Shown: positions 6,509 to 15,566, numbered from the stretch's first letter. The stretch: DNA of 57,205 bases from CAIMZW01 sp037142435 (GCA_037142435.1 JBAXAO010000004.1:1-57205); one strand, 5' to 3'. Numbers and translations are program-made. Notes: generated from the sequence alone by a model not told the origin.

Positions 6509-8947
6509 GTGAAAGCAATTTCACATAGCCGAAAGGATCTGCCCGCCAGGTCCGCACCAGCAGCGCAAGTAGAGAAGAGCGAGAGAACAGTGCCCAAAGC
6601 CTGGACAGATGACGCGCCAGAACCGATGGCGCTACAGGAGCACGCCCACCTAAGCGACCCGCTTTCCTACAAGATTAAAAAGGCGCTTCTCGGAAACCCC
6701 CTCAACCGTCATAGCCTTTCTCACCAACGCCTCAGCAAGCGCTTCGCGCTCGGCATCCTTTCTTCAGACTGCATCTCCTCATCGGCTTACGGCTCGGAAC
6801 AGATCTTGCTCGCGCTTCTGCCCGCCTTTGGTTTGGCCGCATTCAATATTTTGATGCCGATGACGTTGATCGTTTTGGCCGTCTTGGTCATCATCACGTT
6901 CTCCTACCGAGAAGTCGTTCAGATTTACACAAAATCCGGAGGCGCTTACGTTGTTTCCCGCGACAACCTAGGACCGGTCATTGCACAAATTGCTGCCGTG
7001 GCTTTGATGCTGGATTACATCGTAACTGTGGCCATTCAATCCTCCGCCGGCATCGATGCAATTCTTTCCACCTTTGGCAGCTTGCATCCTTACAAGCTGC
7101 AAATGACAGTCGCTGTCATCGCCATTCTTACTTACGGAAACTTGCGCGGCGTTAAAGAGGCCGGTGCAGCATTCGCACTTCCCACATACTTCTTTATTGG
7201 TGCGCTCGCAGTTGTATTTGGAATGGGTATCTATCGCACGATTAATGGCACCCTACCTAAGTACGACCCTAATGTTGCAGGCGCCGTTCACGTCGGAACT
7301 TCCCAAGGGCTTCTTACTTTCGCCGCCATCTTTATTTTGCTGCGCGCCTTCGCAAATGGTGGTTCTTCCTTGACTGGATTGGAAGCAATCTCCGATGGCG
7401 TTTCACTTTTCAAAGTTCCCGAAGGTATTAATGCTAAAAAGACGCTGATGATCATGAGTGGAATTCTCGGAACCTTGGTTTTTGGTGTTTCTTGGTTCGC
7501 ACACTCAACGTGGGCGACTCCCTACCTCAAAGGTTCGCCAACGGTTATCTCCCAAGTCGCAAAAGCTGCGCTTGGAACTGGTGGATTCGGTTCGGTCTTC
7601 TTCTATGTGGTTCAAGGCGCAACCATGTTGATCCTCATCACTGGCGCTAACACTGCCTATAGCGGTTTCCCATATCTTGTTAACTTCGTAGCCAACGACG
7701 GCTTCTTGCCTCGCCAGCTCACCAAGCGCGGTCACCGCCTGGCCTTTTCTAATGGAATTATCTTGTTGGCCGGCTGTGCAACGGTCCTAGTAATTGCCAC
7801 TAAAGCCTCGGTTGACCACCTTGTGGCTTTCTACGCACTGGGGGTTTTCACCGGATTTACGCTGGTTGGTTTCGGAATGGCCAAGCGCGCCCGAACATTG
7901 AAAGATGCAAGATGGCGTTTGAAGGCTGGCATTAACTTGTTATCTGGATGTGTCTCCTTCATCATCATCATCATTTTCGCAATCGTGAAATTCACCGAAG
8001 GCGCATGGGTTATCTTGGTCATCACACCAATACTTGTTGTGATCTTGTTGCGTCTCAACCGCCAATATCGTCAGGAACAGGCCGCCTTGCGCGTTACGCA
8101 AGAACAATCACGCGCAACTTCCATCACGCGCCACGATGTTTCTGTTCTCGTTGATAGCGTCGACATTGCAACGGTTGGTGCGATTCGATATGCGCGATCT
8201 CTCAGCCCGCGCAATCTCTCGGCCGTTCACTTTGTCATTGATGATCGCAGATCCGAAATGATTAAAGATGAATGGGCTCAAAATAAAGCGTTGGCTGATA
8301 TTCCACTCGAACTTATCGATTGCCCTGATCGTCGCATCCCAAATGCGGCGCTGGACTATGCAATTCGCGCAACAGTTTCGCCCGACGTTGAACTCACTTT
8401 GCTCTTGCCGCGTCGTTCATATTCGGCGTTCCTTGGTCGCCTTCTTCATGATCAAACTGCTGAAGAGATCGCTCGTCCGATCTCTCAACTTCCACGAGTT
8501 GTCGCGACGATTATTCCTTTTGATGTTGAAAAGATTATTTCGGGCGAAGAAGTCGAGCTTCACTCCGAACATTCACGCATTGCTACCGTAGCTCCTGAAA
8601 TTATTTTCCCAGCCAAGTCGCCATCAGATGATGAGCCAATTCTTGCCGCCGCAGATGAGCGCATCTCTCATTATGCCGAAAGTATTTATCCGATTGATAA
8701 AGCGGTCTGGCGCAAGCGTGCCCATGTTCGCGGACGCGTTTCCTCTATTCGTACCGCACCTTCTGGTGGCGCGCCGAAGGTCGAAGTTGAGGTTTGGGAT
8801 GCAACCGGTGGAATCACTTTGCAATTCCTCGGTCGTCGCGAAATTGTTGGTCTTGAAGTTGGATCAACCATCTGTGCCGAAGGCATGGTCGGCGAGCAAA
8901 ATGGTGCTCTGACGATCCTGAATCCTTCATACGAACTCGTAATTTAG
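6509..8947 (+). CDS. KimA-like APC permease fused to C-terminal OB-fold domain
   Basis: 812 residues. An N-terminal polar leader (1-60) precedes LLGNPLNRHSLSHQRL and about 12 membrane spans (roughly 75-530). The start of TM1, SSDCISSSAYGSEQ, is typical of APC-superfamily K+ uptake proteins related to KimA. A cytosolic region (about 535-720) resembles the universal-stress-like domain of those proteins. The last 80 residues (733-812) look like an OB-fold: HVRGRVSSIRT, VEVEVWDATGGITLQFLGRR, VGSTICAEGMV, LNPSYEL. In many actinobacteria an OB-fold protein with this LGRR...NPxYEL pattern is a separate small gene in the same cluster as such a permease, so a fusion is inferred. The start is uncertain: GTG 6509 has no Shine-Dalgarno, but TAAAAT at 6488-6493 would give a very short leader; GTG 6590 with GAGAG upstream is an alternative. 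Confidence 0.8.
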   Translation: MKAISHSRKDLPARSAPAAQVEKSERTVPKAWTDDAPEPMALQEHAHLSDPLSYKIKKALLGNPLNRHSLSHQRLSKRFALGILSSDCISSSAYGSEQILLALLPAFGLAAFNILMPMTLIVLAVLVIITFSYREVVQIYTKSGGAYVVSRDNLGPVIAQIAAVALMLDYIVTVAIQSSAGIDAILSTFGSLHPYKLQMTVAVIAILTYGNLRGVKEAGAAFALPTYFFIGALAVVFGMGIYRTINGTLPKYDPNVAGAVHVGTSQGLLTFAAIFILLRAFANGGSSLTGLEAISDGVSLFKVPEGINAKKTLMIMSGILGTLVFGVSWFAHSTWATPYLKGSPTVISQVAKAALGTGGFGSVFFYVVQGATMLILITGANTAYSGFPYLVNFVANDGFLPRQLTKRGHRLAFSNGIILLAGCATVLVIATKASVDHLVAFYALGVFTGFTLVGFGMAKRARTLKDARWRLKAGINLLSGCVSFIIIIIFAIVKFTEGAWVILVITPILVVILLRLNRQYRQEQAALRVTQEQSRATSITRHDVSVLVDSVDIATVGAIRYARSLSPRNLSAVHFVIDDRRSEMIKDEWAQNKALADIPLELIDCPDRRIPNAALDYAIRATVSPDVELTLLLPRRSYSAFLGRLLHDQTAEEIARPISQLPRVVATIIPFDVEKIISGEEVELHSEHSRIATVAPEIIFPAKSPSDDEPILAAADERISHYAESIYPIDKAVWRKRAHVRGRVSSIRTAPSGGAPKVEVEVWDATGGITLQFLGRREIVGLEVGSTICAEGMVGEQNGALTILNPSYELVI

Positions 8948-8974
8948 TTAGCACGCCGCAAACCCGCCATCACC

Positions 8975-9051
8975 TTGAATTTCAAAGGCTGAAGGACGAT
9001 AAGGAACGTACAGGCAAAGTGACGTTCGGCCTTTCAGCCGTAGAAATTCAA
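8975..9051. terminator. Long imperfect inverted repeat between permease and tRNA-Ser
   Basis: Outer arms TTGAATTTC (8975-8983) and GAAATTCAA (9043-9051) enclose GGCTGAAGG against CCTTTCAGCC (one bulge) and a third arm pair AACGT/ACGTT. It begins 28 bp after the permease stop and ends 5 bp before the 3' end of tRNA-Ser. It lies downstream of both genes, so a bidirectional terminator is the simplest reading, although no clear T-run follows. Confidence 0.5.
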
Positions 9052-9055
9052 CAAA

Positions 9056-9145
9056 TGGCGGTGGCGGTGGGATTTGAACCCACGGTGGAGTTTCCCCCAC
9101 ACACGCTTTCGAGGCGTGCTCCTTAGGCCGCTCGGACACGCCACC
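9056..9145 (-). tRNA. tRNA-Ser(CGA)
   Basis: Class II tRNA on the minus strand. Acceptor stem GGTGGCG pairs with CGCCACC. The anticodon loop is CTCGAAA with anticodon CGA, reading UCG. There is a long variable arm (GGGGGAAACTCC) and a T-arm GTGGGTTCAAATCCCAC. The discriminator base is G (9059) and a 3' CCA is encoded (9058-9056). All four arms pair by eye. Confidence 0.95.
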
Positions 9146-9171
9146 ATGGGTGACGATACCTCAGCAGTTAT

Positions 9172-9630
9172 TTACTTGCGAAACTGTTCAAAGAACTCAG
9201 TTAAAAGACCGGCGCATTCTTCAGCCATGACGCCAGCAACGACTTCTACGCGGAATGGCGACCTGGGATCACGCAAGACATCCCAAACCGAACCTACGGC
9301 TCCGGCTTTCTCATCCCACGCCCCGAAGACGACTGTCTTTATTCGAGATTGAGATATGGCCCCTGCACACATTGCACACGGTTCTAGGGTGACAACCAAC
9401 GTGTGGTTATCAAGACGCCAATTGCCAACCGATTTTGCTGCCGCACGAAGCGCCACTATTTCAGCGTGGGCGGTGGGATCGTTATCCACTTCGCGACGAT
9501 TATTGCCGGTGCCAACAATTTCACCGAGTGAATTCATAACCACGGCACCAACTGGAACATCCCCAGTTGAGGTTGCTTCACGAGCAATCAGAATCGCCTT
9601 GCGCATGGCGATTTCGTTGAAAGTACTCAA
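9172..9630 (-). CDS. tadA: tRNA(adenine34) deaminase TadA
   Basis: 152-residue zinc deaminase that converts A34 of tRNA-Arg(ACG) to inosine. The cytidine/deoxycytidylate deaminase motifs are intact: His55-Ala-Glu57 (zinc ligand and proton shuttle) and Pro84-Cys85-x-x-Cys88. NGNNR-type substrate loop residues appear as TGNNRRE (41-47). The start is a TTG at 9630 because TAAGGCG sits 6-8 nt upstream, whereas the in-frame ATG at 9606 (residue 9) has no Shine-Dalgarno. It follows its conserved actinobacterial partner gene by 10 nt and precedes tRNA-Ser. Confidence 0.93.
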   Translation of the reverse strand: MSTFNEIAMRKAILIAREATSTGDVPVGAVVMNSLGEIVGTGNNRREVDNDPTAHAEIVALRAAAKSVGNWRLDNHTLVVTLEPCAMCAGAISQSRIKTVVFGAWDEKAGAVGSVWDVLRDPRSPFRVEVVAGVMAEECAGLLTEFFEQFRK

Positions 9631-9640
9631 TCGTTACGCC

Positions 9641-10099
9641 TTAGGGCAGTTCATAGAGTTCAACGAATTCATCGCCGAATCCTAGACGAGCTGCGATCGC
9701 ATCGATTTGTTCATCAGGAAAAAGTTCGGAGTCATCGCAGAGTGCTTCCAATTCCATCGCGCTCATCCCAAGATCCGCTAGCAAATCAATATCTCCGCCT
9801 GGTTGAGATTCGTCGTCATCTTCCGGAAAAGGGAGGTCGATAATTTCAACAAGTTCGGCGGCGACTTCGTAATCTGTGGCGTAAGTGACATCGCTAATCA
9901 TCATCTGCATACTGGTGCCCAATGATCGTGCAACTATAAAAAATTCATCTTCAATGGCAATTAAAGCGACAGCGCCACCATTAGTTTGGTGGGACTTGAG
10001 TTGATCAATAAGGAAACCAATATCTCTGGTTTCGTCGAGAACTGAAAGCGTCCAGCGGCCATCTTCGTGCCAGGCGATAACTCCAAAATCTGCAAGCAT
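9641..10099 (-). CDS. tRNA adenosine deaminase-associated protein
   Basis: 152 residues from the ATG at 10099, chosen because GAGG lies 7 nt upstream and the N terminus MLADFGVIAWHEDGRW then matches the usual beginning of this actinobacterial family. The frame is open further up (to 10183) but lacks support. The protein is acidic, with an EDDDES stretch in the middle and a C-terminal helical part (MSAMELEALCDDSELFPDEQ). The gene is nearly always next to tadA in actinobacteria, hence the family name; its biochemical role is not established. It overlaps no neighbour and is probably transcribed with tadA. Confidence 0.8.
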   Translation of the reverse strand: MLADFGVIAWHEDGRWTLSVLDETRDIGFLIDQLKSHQTNGGAVALIAIEDEFFIVARSLGTSMQMMISDVTYATDYEVAAELVEIIDLPFPEDDDESQPGGDIDLLADLGMSAMELEALCDDSELFPDEQIDAIAARLGFGDEFVELYELP

Positions 10100-10129
10100 G
10101 GCGAGCCTCACTTTGCGATCCGGTCGTCC

Positions 10130-10148
10130 CCTTAAGTCCTCCTTAAGG
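10130..10148. repeat. Short inverted repeat in the tadA-operon/upp divergent region
   Basis: CCTTAAGTCCTCCTTAAGG: 7-bp arms with a 5-nt loop, located 30 nt upstream of the minus-strand start and 63 nt upstream of upp. It could be an operator or leader hairpin; nothing else supports a choice. Confidence 0.35.
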
Positions 10149-10211
10149 CGTTCATAGTGACATCGAAAGGGGCTGTGCGACAAGCCTCCAAAGGGTGAGT
10201 AAGGTGGGAAG

Positions 10212-10850
10212 GTGAAAATTCATGTTGTTGACCATCCACTGTTGACCCACAAATTGACGGTTTTGCGCGATGAAAGAACCGATTCGCCCAACTTTCGAAG
10301 GCTTACTGAGGAAATTGTGACTTTGCTTGCCTACGAGGCAACTCGAGACGTACATGTCACGCCTGTGACTATCAAGACGCCAGTCACCACGACCCAGGGC
10401 AAAGTCCTGGCCAAGCCTCGCCCGGTCGTTGTTCCAATTCTGCGTGCGGGTCTGGGAATGCTCGAAGGTATGACTCGCCTTATTCCCACAGCCGAAGTTG
10501 GCTTTCTTGGAATGGTTCGAGATGAGAAGACGCTTCAAGCTTCGACTTATGCCAATCGACTTCCGGAAGATCTCACTGGTCGCCAGTGCTACATCTTGGA
10601 TCCCATGCTTGCCACGGGCGGCACTCTGATTGCAGCCATTAACTATCTCTTCGAGCGCGGTGCCCGCGACATCACGGCGATCACGATTCTTGCCGCACCT
10701 GAAGGTATCGAAGCAGTTAAGAAAGCCTTCGAAGGTAGCAACGCCCCTATAACTATTGTTACGGGCGCACTCGACGAAAAATTAAATGAACACGGATATA
10801 TCGTTCCCGGACTGGGTGACGCAGGCGATCGTTTATATGGAGTTGTGTGA
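10212..10850 (+). CDS. upp: Uracil phosphoribosyltransferase
   Basis: 212 residues, full length for the family. Converts uracil and PRPP to UMP in pyrimidine salvage in the cytosol. The PRPP-binding loop is DPMLATGGT, and the family motifs VPILRAGLGM, GFLGMVRDEKT and the C-terminal GLGDAGDRLYG (uracil binding) are all present. The start is a GTG with AAGGTGGGAA upstream. Malic enzyme starts 5 nt after the stop, so the two are probably cotranscribed. Confidence 0.96.
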   Translation: MKIHVVDHPLLTHKLTVLRDERTDSPNFRRLTEEIVTLLAYEATRDVHVTPVTIKTPVTTTQGKVLAKPRPVVVPILRAGLGMLEGMTRLIPTAEVGFLGMVRDEKTLQASTYANRLPEDLTGRQCYILDPMLATGGTLIAAINYLFERGARDITAITILAAPEGIEAVKKAFEGSNAPITIVTGALDEKLNEHGYIVPGLGDAGDRLYGVV

Positions 10851-10855
10851 AATAG

Positions 10856-12232
10856 ATGGCATCAACTAGCCCCGGCTATGCAATAACAATTCGTGTTGAT
10901 GGTCCACCATCGGCCCAACCTGTAGCAGAAGTCACCAATGCAATTACTGCAGCTGGTGCCAGTATCACTGCGCTGGATGTTGTCGAGTCATCTCTCGAAC
11001 ATGTAGTCATCGATGTAACTTGCGATGCGATTGATGCCGAGCATGCCGAAGCCATCACTGAAGCCATTGCGCAAAATCCAAATCTTCATGTTCGCAAAGT
11101 CAGCGATCGCACCTTTTTATTGCACCTTGGCGGAAAGATTGAAATACATTCCAAGGTCCCCTTGAAGACCCGCGATGATCTATCACGTGCTTACACACCC
11201 GGAGTAGCTCGTATCAGTATGGCGATTGCGGCCGATCCTTCTGATGCCCGTCGCCTAACAATCAAGCGCAACACTGTCGCTGTGGTTACCGATGGATCTG
11301 CAGTCTTAGGTTTGGGAAATATTGGCCCTGCTGCCGCCCTGCCTGTTATGGAAGGAAAAGCAGCGTTATTCAAGCGCTTTGCCGATGTGGACGCTTGGCC
11401 CGTATGTCTTGACACTCAAGATGTAGACGAGATCGTTCGTACCGTTCAAATTATTGCTCCTGTATATGGCGGAATTAACCTCGAAGATATTTCGGCGCCA
11501 CGTTGTTTTGAAGTCGAACGTCGCCTGCGCGAACTCTTGGATATCCCAGTTTTCCACGACGATCAACATGGAACTGCCATCGTAGTTTTAGCTGCTTTGA
11601 AGAACGCACTCAAGCTGGTCGACAAGACTTTAGAAGATGCCAAGATCGTCATGAGTGGCGCTGGCGCTGCCGGAACCGCCATCGCACGATTGCTTGTTGC
11701 CAGCGGTGCGGGACACATCATCGGATTTGATAAAGATGGTTTGGTCAACGCCCACAAAGAAGGCGATGACCCCATGCGTACTTGGTTTGTAGATAATTGC
11801 AATCCAGCCGATTTCGATGGAGATATCTCCGCAGCAATGCACGGTGCTGATGTCTTTATTGGCGTCAGCGCTCCAAACGTATTGAAAGAATCCGATGTTG
11901 CCAGCATGGCTGCAGGTTCGATCATCTTCGCTTTGGCTAATCCCGACCCCGAAATTGATCCGGTGATTGCCCGCAAATACGCGGCCGTAGTAGCAACGGG
12001 CCGAAGCGATCATCCGAATCAAATCAACAATGTGCTGGCTTTCCCCGGGATCTTCCGTGGACTACTAGATGGAAACATAACCAAGATCGATGACAAAATG
12101 CTGGTAGCTGCGGCCAACGCAATTGCCAACTGCGTTTCCAGCGAGCAGTTAAATGCCAACTTCATCGTCCCAAGCGTTTTCGATGCTCGTGTGGTTGCCA
12201 GTGTGGCTCTAGCCGTGAAGAGATCTGTCTAA
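10856..12232 (+). CDS. NAD-dependent malic enzyme with N-terminal ACT-like domain
   Basis: 458 residues. The first about 85 form a small ferredoxin-like/ACT regulatory domain (YAITIRVDGPPS, SLEHVVIDVTCDA). The catalytic part follows: SRAYTPGVARIS, the malate/metal site NLEDISAPRCFEVE and FHDDQHGTAIV, and the Rossmann GAGAAGTAIARLL. The FHDDQHGT and AYTPGVA forms are those of the short bacterial malic enzymes (oxidative decarboxylation of malate to pyruvate). The ACT-like fusion suggests amino-acid or other small-molecule control. Cofactor preference is not provable by eye. It follows upp closely and precedes a DedA gene by 6 nt. Confidence 0.9.
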   Translation: MASTSPGYAITIRVDGPPSAQPVAEVTNAITAAGASITALDVVESSLEHVVIDVTCDAIDAEHAEAITEAIAQNPNLHVRKVSDRTFLLHLGGKIEIHSKVPLKTRDDLSRAYTPGVARISMAIAADPSDARRLTIKRNTVAVVTDGSAVLGLGNIGPAAALPVMEGKAALFKRFADVDAWPVCLDTQDVDEIVRTVQIIAPVYGGINLEDISAPRCFEVERRLRELLDIPVFHDDQHGTAIVVLAALKNALKLVDKTLEDAKIVMSGAGAAGTAIARLLVASGAGHIIGFDKDGLVNAHKEGDDPMRTWFVDNCNPADFDGDISAAMHGADVFIGVSAPNVLKESDVASMAAGSIIFALANPDPEIDPVIARKYAAVVATGRSDHPNQINNVLAFPGIFRGLLDGNITKIDDKMLVAAANAIANCVSSEQLNANFIVPSVFDARVVASVALAVKRSV

Positions 12233-12238
12233 CCGCTC

Positions 12239-12850
12239 GTGACGCACTATCAAGTATTGGCGGCATCTTTTAGCCACCAACTGACGCCACTGGCACCTTT
12301 TCTTTTCTATTTCGTTGCTGGACTTGTTATTTTTGTTGAGACCGGCCTGCTGATCGGTTTTTTCTTCCCTGGGGACTCCTTGTTATTTAGCGCCGGGCTA
12401 GTGGCTGCTAAAAGCCATAATTTCAACGTAGTTATTCTGCTTTTCGTAGTTTTTTTTGCCGCATTTATGGGCGATCAGGTGGGATACGTGATTGGCAGAA
12501 AGTTCGGTAGACCGTACCTGGCCAAAAATCCTAAGTATGTGAAGTTAGTGACTCGCTCGGAAACCTTTTATGAGAATTACGGCTGGTGGTCAGTGGTTGC
12601 AGCCAGGTTTTTCCCATGGATTCGAACTTTCGTGCCACCTATTGCGGGCATCGCAAAGATGAACTACTACAAATTTCTCTGGGCAAATTCCTTAGGTGCG
12701 CTCTTGTGGGGAAGTGGAATCACTCTTGCAGGATTTTATTCGGCAACTCTTCCTTGGGTTAAAAATATTTCATATGGGTTGGCCGCTTTCTTCATTTGCG
12801 GATCATTTGTCTCGGGGTTTTTACGCTACCGTCGAAATAAGCGAGACTGA
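12239..12850 (+). CDS. DedA-family (VTT domain) membrane protein
   Basis: 203 residues with about five membrane segments. DedA signatures are visible: ETGLLIGFFFPGDSLLF (re-entrant segment with the conserved Glu and FxPGD) and RFFPWIRTFVPPIAGIAKM (the conserved R-x(3)-R/TF-x-PxxAG loop). Characterised relatives are proton-dependent lipid-carrier (undecaprenyl phosphate or phospholipid) transporters or flippases; the exact lipid here is unknown. Starts with GTG 6 nt after malic enzyme. Its 3' end overlaps the convergent exporter gene by 25 bp. Confidence 0.88.
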   Translation: MTHYQVLAASFSHQLTPLAPFLFYFVAGLVIFVETGLLIGFFFPGDSLLFSAGLVAAKSHNFNVVILLFVVFFAAFMGDQVGYVIGRKFGRPYLAKNPKYVKLVTRSETFYENYGWWSVVAARFFPWIRTFVPPIAGIAKMNYYKFLWANSLGALLWGSGITLAGFYSATLPWVKNISYGLAAFFICGSFVSGFLRYRRNKRD

Positions 12851-13839
12851 CCACCCACCACAACGCCAACATAAGTCATGGCAATTCCCGCAAGCAAATA
12901 TCCGGTCACATGTCCGCCATTTGTGGGGGACACCAGATCAATCAATAGCGACCCAAGCAATTGTCCGCCAACACTAAATAGTGTGAAAGTTAAGACACCT
13001 AAGTGTTGAACAATGGTCGAGGCAAAAGCAATGTAAATAACCCCAGTAACGCCACCTAGATAAATCCACCACGGGCCACGAGGCAAGGCGTAAAGGTGCC
13101 CGTGTCGAAATATCACGAGGTAGGAGAGAAGGAGAGCCAGTAACGTCGTTCCCATAATGAAGTTAAGTAATGAAGTCGCAAATTGTTGATGTGAATGTTC
13201 GTTTATCAATCCATTAAATGATCTTTGAATACCAATCAGGGCACCTGCAAGTACGGTGGCAACCACACCGCCAATGGCGAAGTTTTTGACTGAAAGTTTG
13301 TCTAGGACCGAAAGTAGAACTGCCAGGATTGTGATCGCAGCGGCGATCACACGTCTCGGTGAAATATGTTTCTTCCCACCGCCAGTGATTCCCAGCCGAT
13401 CAATTACCAATGAGACCGCGGTCTGTCCGGATATTGCTGCTACCGAGTAGATCGCAACGCCAATAGCTGGGATGAAATGAGTTTGCATTCCAATCACGAT
13501 TCCACCCAAGGCGCCAGCAAATAGCGCATATTTAGGTAGGTTTTTGGCCCTAACGGACCGCCTCATCTCTCGAATTCCTTGTTGCATCGACTTGGAGAAG
13601 AGTGCAGCAACGCTGACAATAAGTAATCCTGAGCTAAAAGATATAAGTGCAGCTTCCACTGAATTGTGAACAAGACGAGAAAGTTGACCATTCGCACGTG
13701 CCTGAATCGCAATCAGTAGTCCCGATATTGCAGCCAAAAGCTCCAGGCGCGCGACGGAAGTTTTATGGCTAATTTTATTGCCCTCCAAACTCTTCAAGTT
13801 TGGATGTTGCTTTGAGCCAGGCTTCTTCATAATCTGCAA
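12826..13839 (-). CDS. DUF606/YdcZ-type two-repeat DMT transporter (copy 1)
   Basis: About ten membrane spans made of two YdcZ-like halves, each beginning with a QARANGQL/IQRSFNGLIN-type segment and containing ISGQTAVSLVIDR and SVGGQLLGSLLIDL motifs. The drug/metabolite superfamily is clear; the substrate is not. The open frame begins at TTG 13839, but its first about 30 residues are coded inside the upstream ABC-F gene. Alignment with the 306-residue paralogue at 35638 places the true N terminus near 13746. Candidates are a TTG at 13737, or an unusual ATT at 13773 that has GGAGG 8 nt upstream. The start is therefore unresolved. Confidence 0.75.
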   Translation of the reverse strand: MQIMKKPGSKQHPNLKSLEGNKISHKTSVARLELLAAISGLLIAIQARANGQLSRLVHNSVEAALISFSSGLLIVSVAALFSKSMQQGIREMRRSVRAKNLPKYALFAGALGGIVIGMQTHFIPAIGVAIYSVAAISGQTAVSLVIDRLGITGGGKKHISPRRVIAAAITILAVLLSVLDKLSVKNFAIGGVVATVLAGALIGIQRSFNGLINEHSHQQFATSLLNFIMGTTLLALLLSYLVIFRHGHLYALPRGPWWIYLGGVTGVIYIAFASTIVQHLGVLTFTLFSVGGQLLGSLLIDLVSPTNGGHVTGYLLAGIAMTYVGVVVGGQSRLFRR

Positions 13840-15559
13840 TGCGAATATGAATTTCGGCTAATTCTTTCATAATATTTATCAATCGCTGATGGTCGGCCGC
13901 AAAGGTAATTTGGTCTTCGCGTAGCGTGCTCTCTTCGGCCGCCGCCTTCTCCATCTGCTTCTCCAACCGGGCAAGATCTTTCTTTACAAGCCGTGCTTCT
14001 GCAGCATTCGATTTATTTGATGCCGTCGCCGTAGTGACTTGGTTGGCTAAAGATGCCCTGCGCAGATTTAAGAATTGGTCAATGCCACCGGGCAGATCCT
14101 GCAACTTTTGATCTCCCAGCAACCCTACAAAACGATCGCAAACACGCTCGAGGAAATATCGATCATGCGAAATGACCAGCATTGTTCCACCATAAGAGTC
14201 CAATAAATCCTCTAGCGCCGTAAGAGTTTCAACATCGAAATCGTTTGTTGGCTCATCCAACAAGAGAACATTGGGGCTATCCATCAACAGCCTGGTCAAC
14301 TGCAACCTACGTCGCTCTCCACCAGATAGATCTCCTACGGGAGTCCATTGTGAATCGGTATTAAAACCTAATTTCTCGCATAATTGACTGGCAGAGAGTT
14401 CCTTGCCATTACCTAGTTGAACGTGGTTAGCAACATGTTCAACCGCTTCAAGTACTCGCCACTCGGGATCTAGCTCTTCCAAATGCTGGGAAAGGAAAGC
14501 AGGTTTCACAGTCACACCTGTAACAATTTTCCCAGCGGTGGGCTTGATGTAGCCCAAAAGTGCCCGAATTAAAGTGGTTTTCCCAGCACCATTGACACCG
14601 ACAATTCCGATGCGATCACCGGGGCCAATATTCCAATACACATCATCCAAAATTGGTTTGTCCCCAGCCTTGATAGAGGCTTGGTGCATTTCGTAAACAG
14701 TGTTGCCCAGACGGTTTGCAGCGAAGTTAAGAAGTTCGGTTTGATTGCGTGGCGGAGGTTCATTGGCAATCAAAGTATTAGCCGCTTCGATACGGAATTT
14801 CGGTTTGGCAGTTCGGGCAGGTGCCCCACGCCGCAACCATGCCAATTCCTTCCGAATCAACATATTGCGTTTGCCATCTTCAACCGATTGCTGGCGACTT
14901 CGTTCAGCTTTCGACAGCACGTATGCGGAATAACCTCCCTCATAAGAGAGAACATCTCCGTCTACAACTTCCCAAATCTGATCCGAGACTTCGTCCAAAA
15001 ACCAACGATCATGGGTGATAACAACGACAGATAATTTCGTTCGAGATTTCAGATGCGCTGCCAACCAAGCAACGCCCTCGACATCGAGATGGTTGGTTGG
15101 CTCATCCAGCAAGAGCAGATCTAATTCATCGATTAATAATTTCGCCAGGTTTACGCGGCGTCGTTCACCGCCAGATAAGGAGGCGAAAGGTCGATCTAAG
15201 AGATCGTCGGTAAAACCTCCAAAAAGACCCGTAAAGATTTCCCGAACAGCTGAGTCGCGGGCCCATTCGTGGACTTCGCGATCTCCCAAAACTACTTCGC
15301 GTATCAAGGCGCCTGGACGGGCGTTGTCGACTTGGCTAAGAATTCCGATGCGAACTGAACCCGCCTTGGCGACCCGTCCAGCATCCGGCGTCTCTATTCC
15401 AGCCATTACCTTTAAAAGCGTGGATTTACCGCCACCATTTCGTCCAACGATCCCAATCCGTTCACCTTCATTGATGCCTAATGAGACAGAGGCCAAAAGC
15501 GGACGTATGTCGAAAGCCTTAGAGACTGCTTCCAGATTCAATAAATTCTTAGCAGCCAT
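13775..15559 (-). CDS. ABC-F family ATPase (Uup-like)
   Basis: 594-residue soluble protein with two ABC ATPase cassettes and no membrane domain. Walker A motifs are GRNGGGKST and GVNGAGKTT, signatures LSGGERRRVNLA and LSGGERRRLQLT, and Walker B LLLLDEPTNHLD and VLLLDEPTNDFD. A C-terminal coiled coil (about 520-590, EARLVKKDLARLEKQMEKAA) is typical of the Uup/EttA-type ABC-F proteins that act on ribosomes. Start ATG 15559, with TACGCT 7 nt upstream giving a leaderless mRNA. Promoter is back to back with that of kynureninase. Confidence 0.9.
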   Translation of the reverse strand: MAAKNLLNLEAVSKAFDIRPLLASVSLGINEGERIGIVGRNGGGKSTLLKVMAGIETPDAGRVAKAGSVRIGILSQVDNARPGALIREVVLGDREVHEWARDSAVREIFTGLFGGFTDDLLDRPFASLSGGERRRVNLAKLLIDELDLLLLDEPTNHLDVEGVAWLAAHLKSRTKLSVVVITHDRWFLDEVSDQIWEVVDGDVLSYEGGYSAYVLSKAERSRQQSVEDGKRNMLIRKELAWLRRGAPARTAKPKFRIEAANTLIANEPPPRNQTELLNFAANRLGNTVYEMHQASIKAGDKPILDDVYWNIGPGDRIGIVGVNGAGKTTLIRALLGYIKPTAGKIVTGVTVKPAFLSQHLEELDPEWRVLEAVEHVANHVQLGNGKELSASQLCEKLGFNTDSQWTPVGDLSGGERRRLQLTRLLMDSPNVLLLDEPTNDFDVETLTALEDLLDSYGGTMLVISHDRYFLERVCDRFVGLLGDQKLQDLPGGIDQFLNLRRASLANQVTTATASNKSNAAEARLVKKDLARLEKQMEKAAAEESTLREDQITFAADHQRLINIMKELAEIHIRIADYEEAWLKATSKLEEFGGQ

Positions 15560-15566
15560 AGGAGTA

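Noticed and set aside
8948..9139. Minus-strand frame of 63 codons across the tRNA-Ser gene
   Set aside because: It reads through a tRNA with complete structure; its proline run is the tRNA acceptor region.
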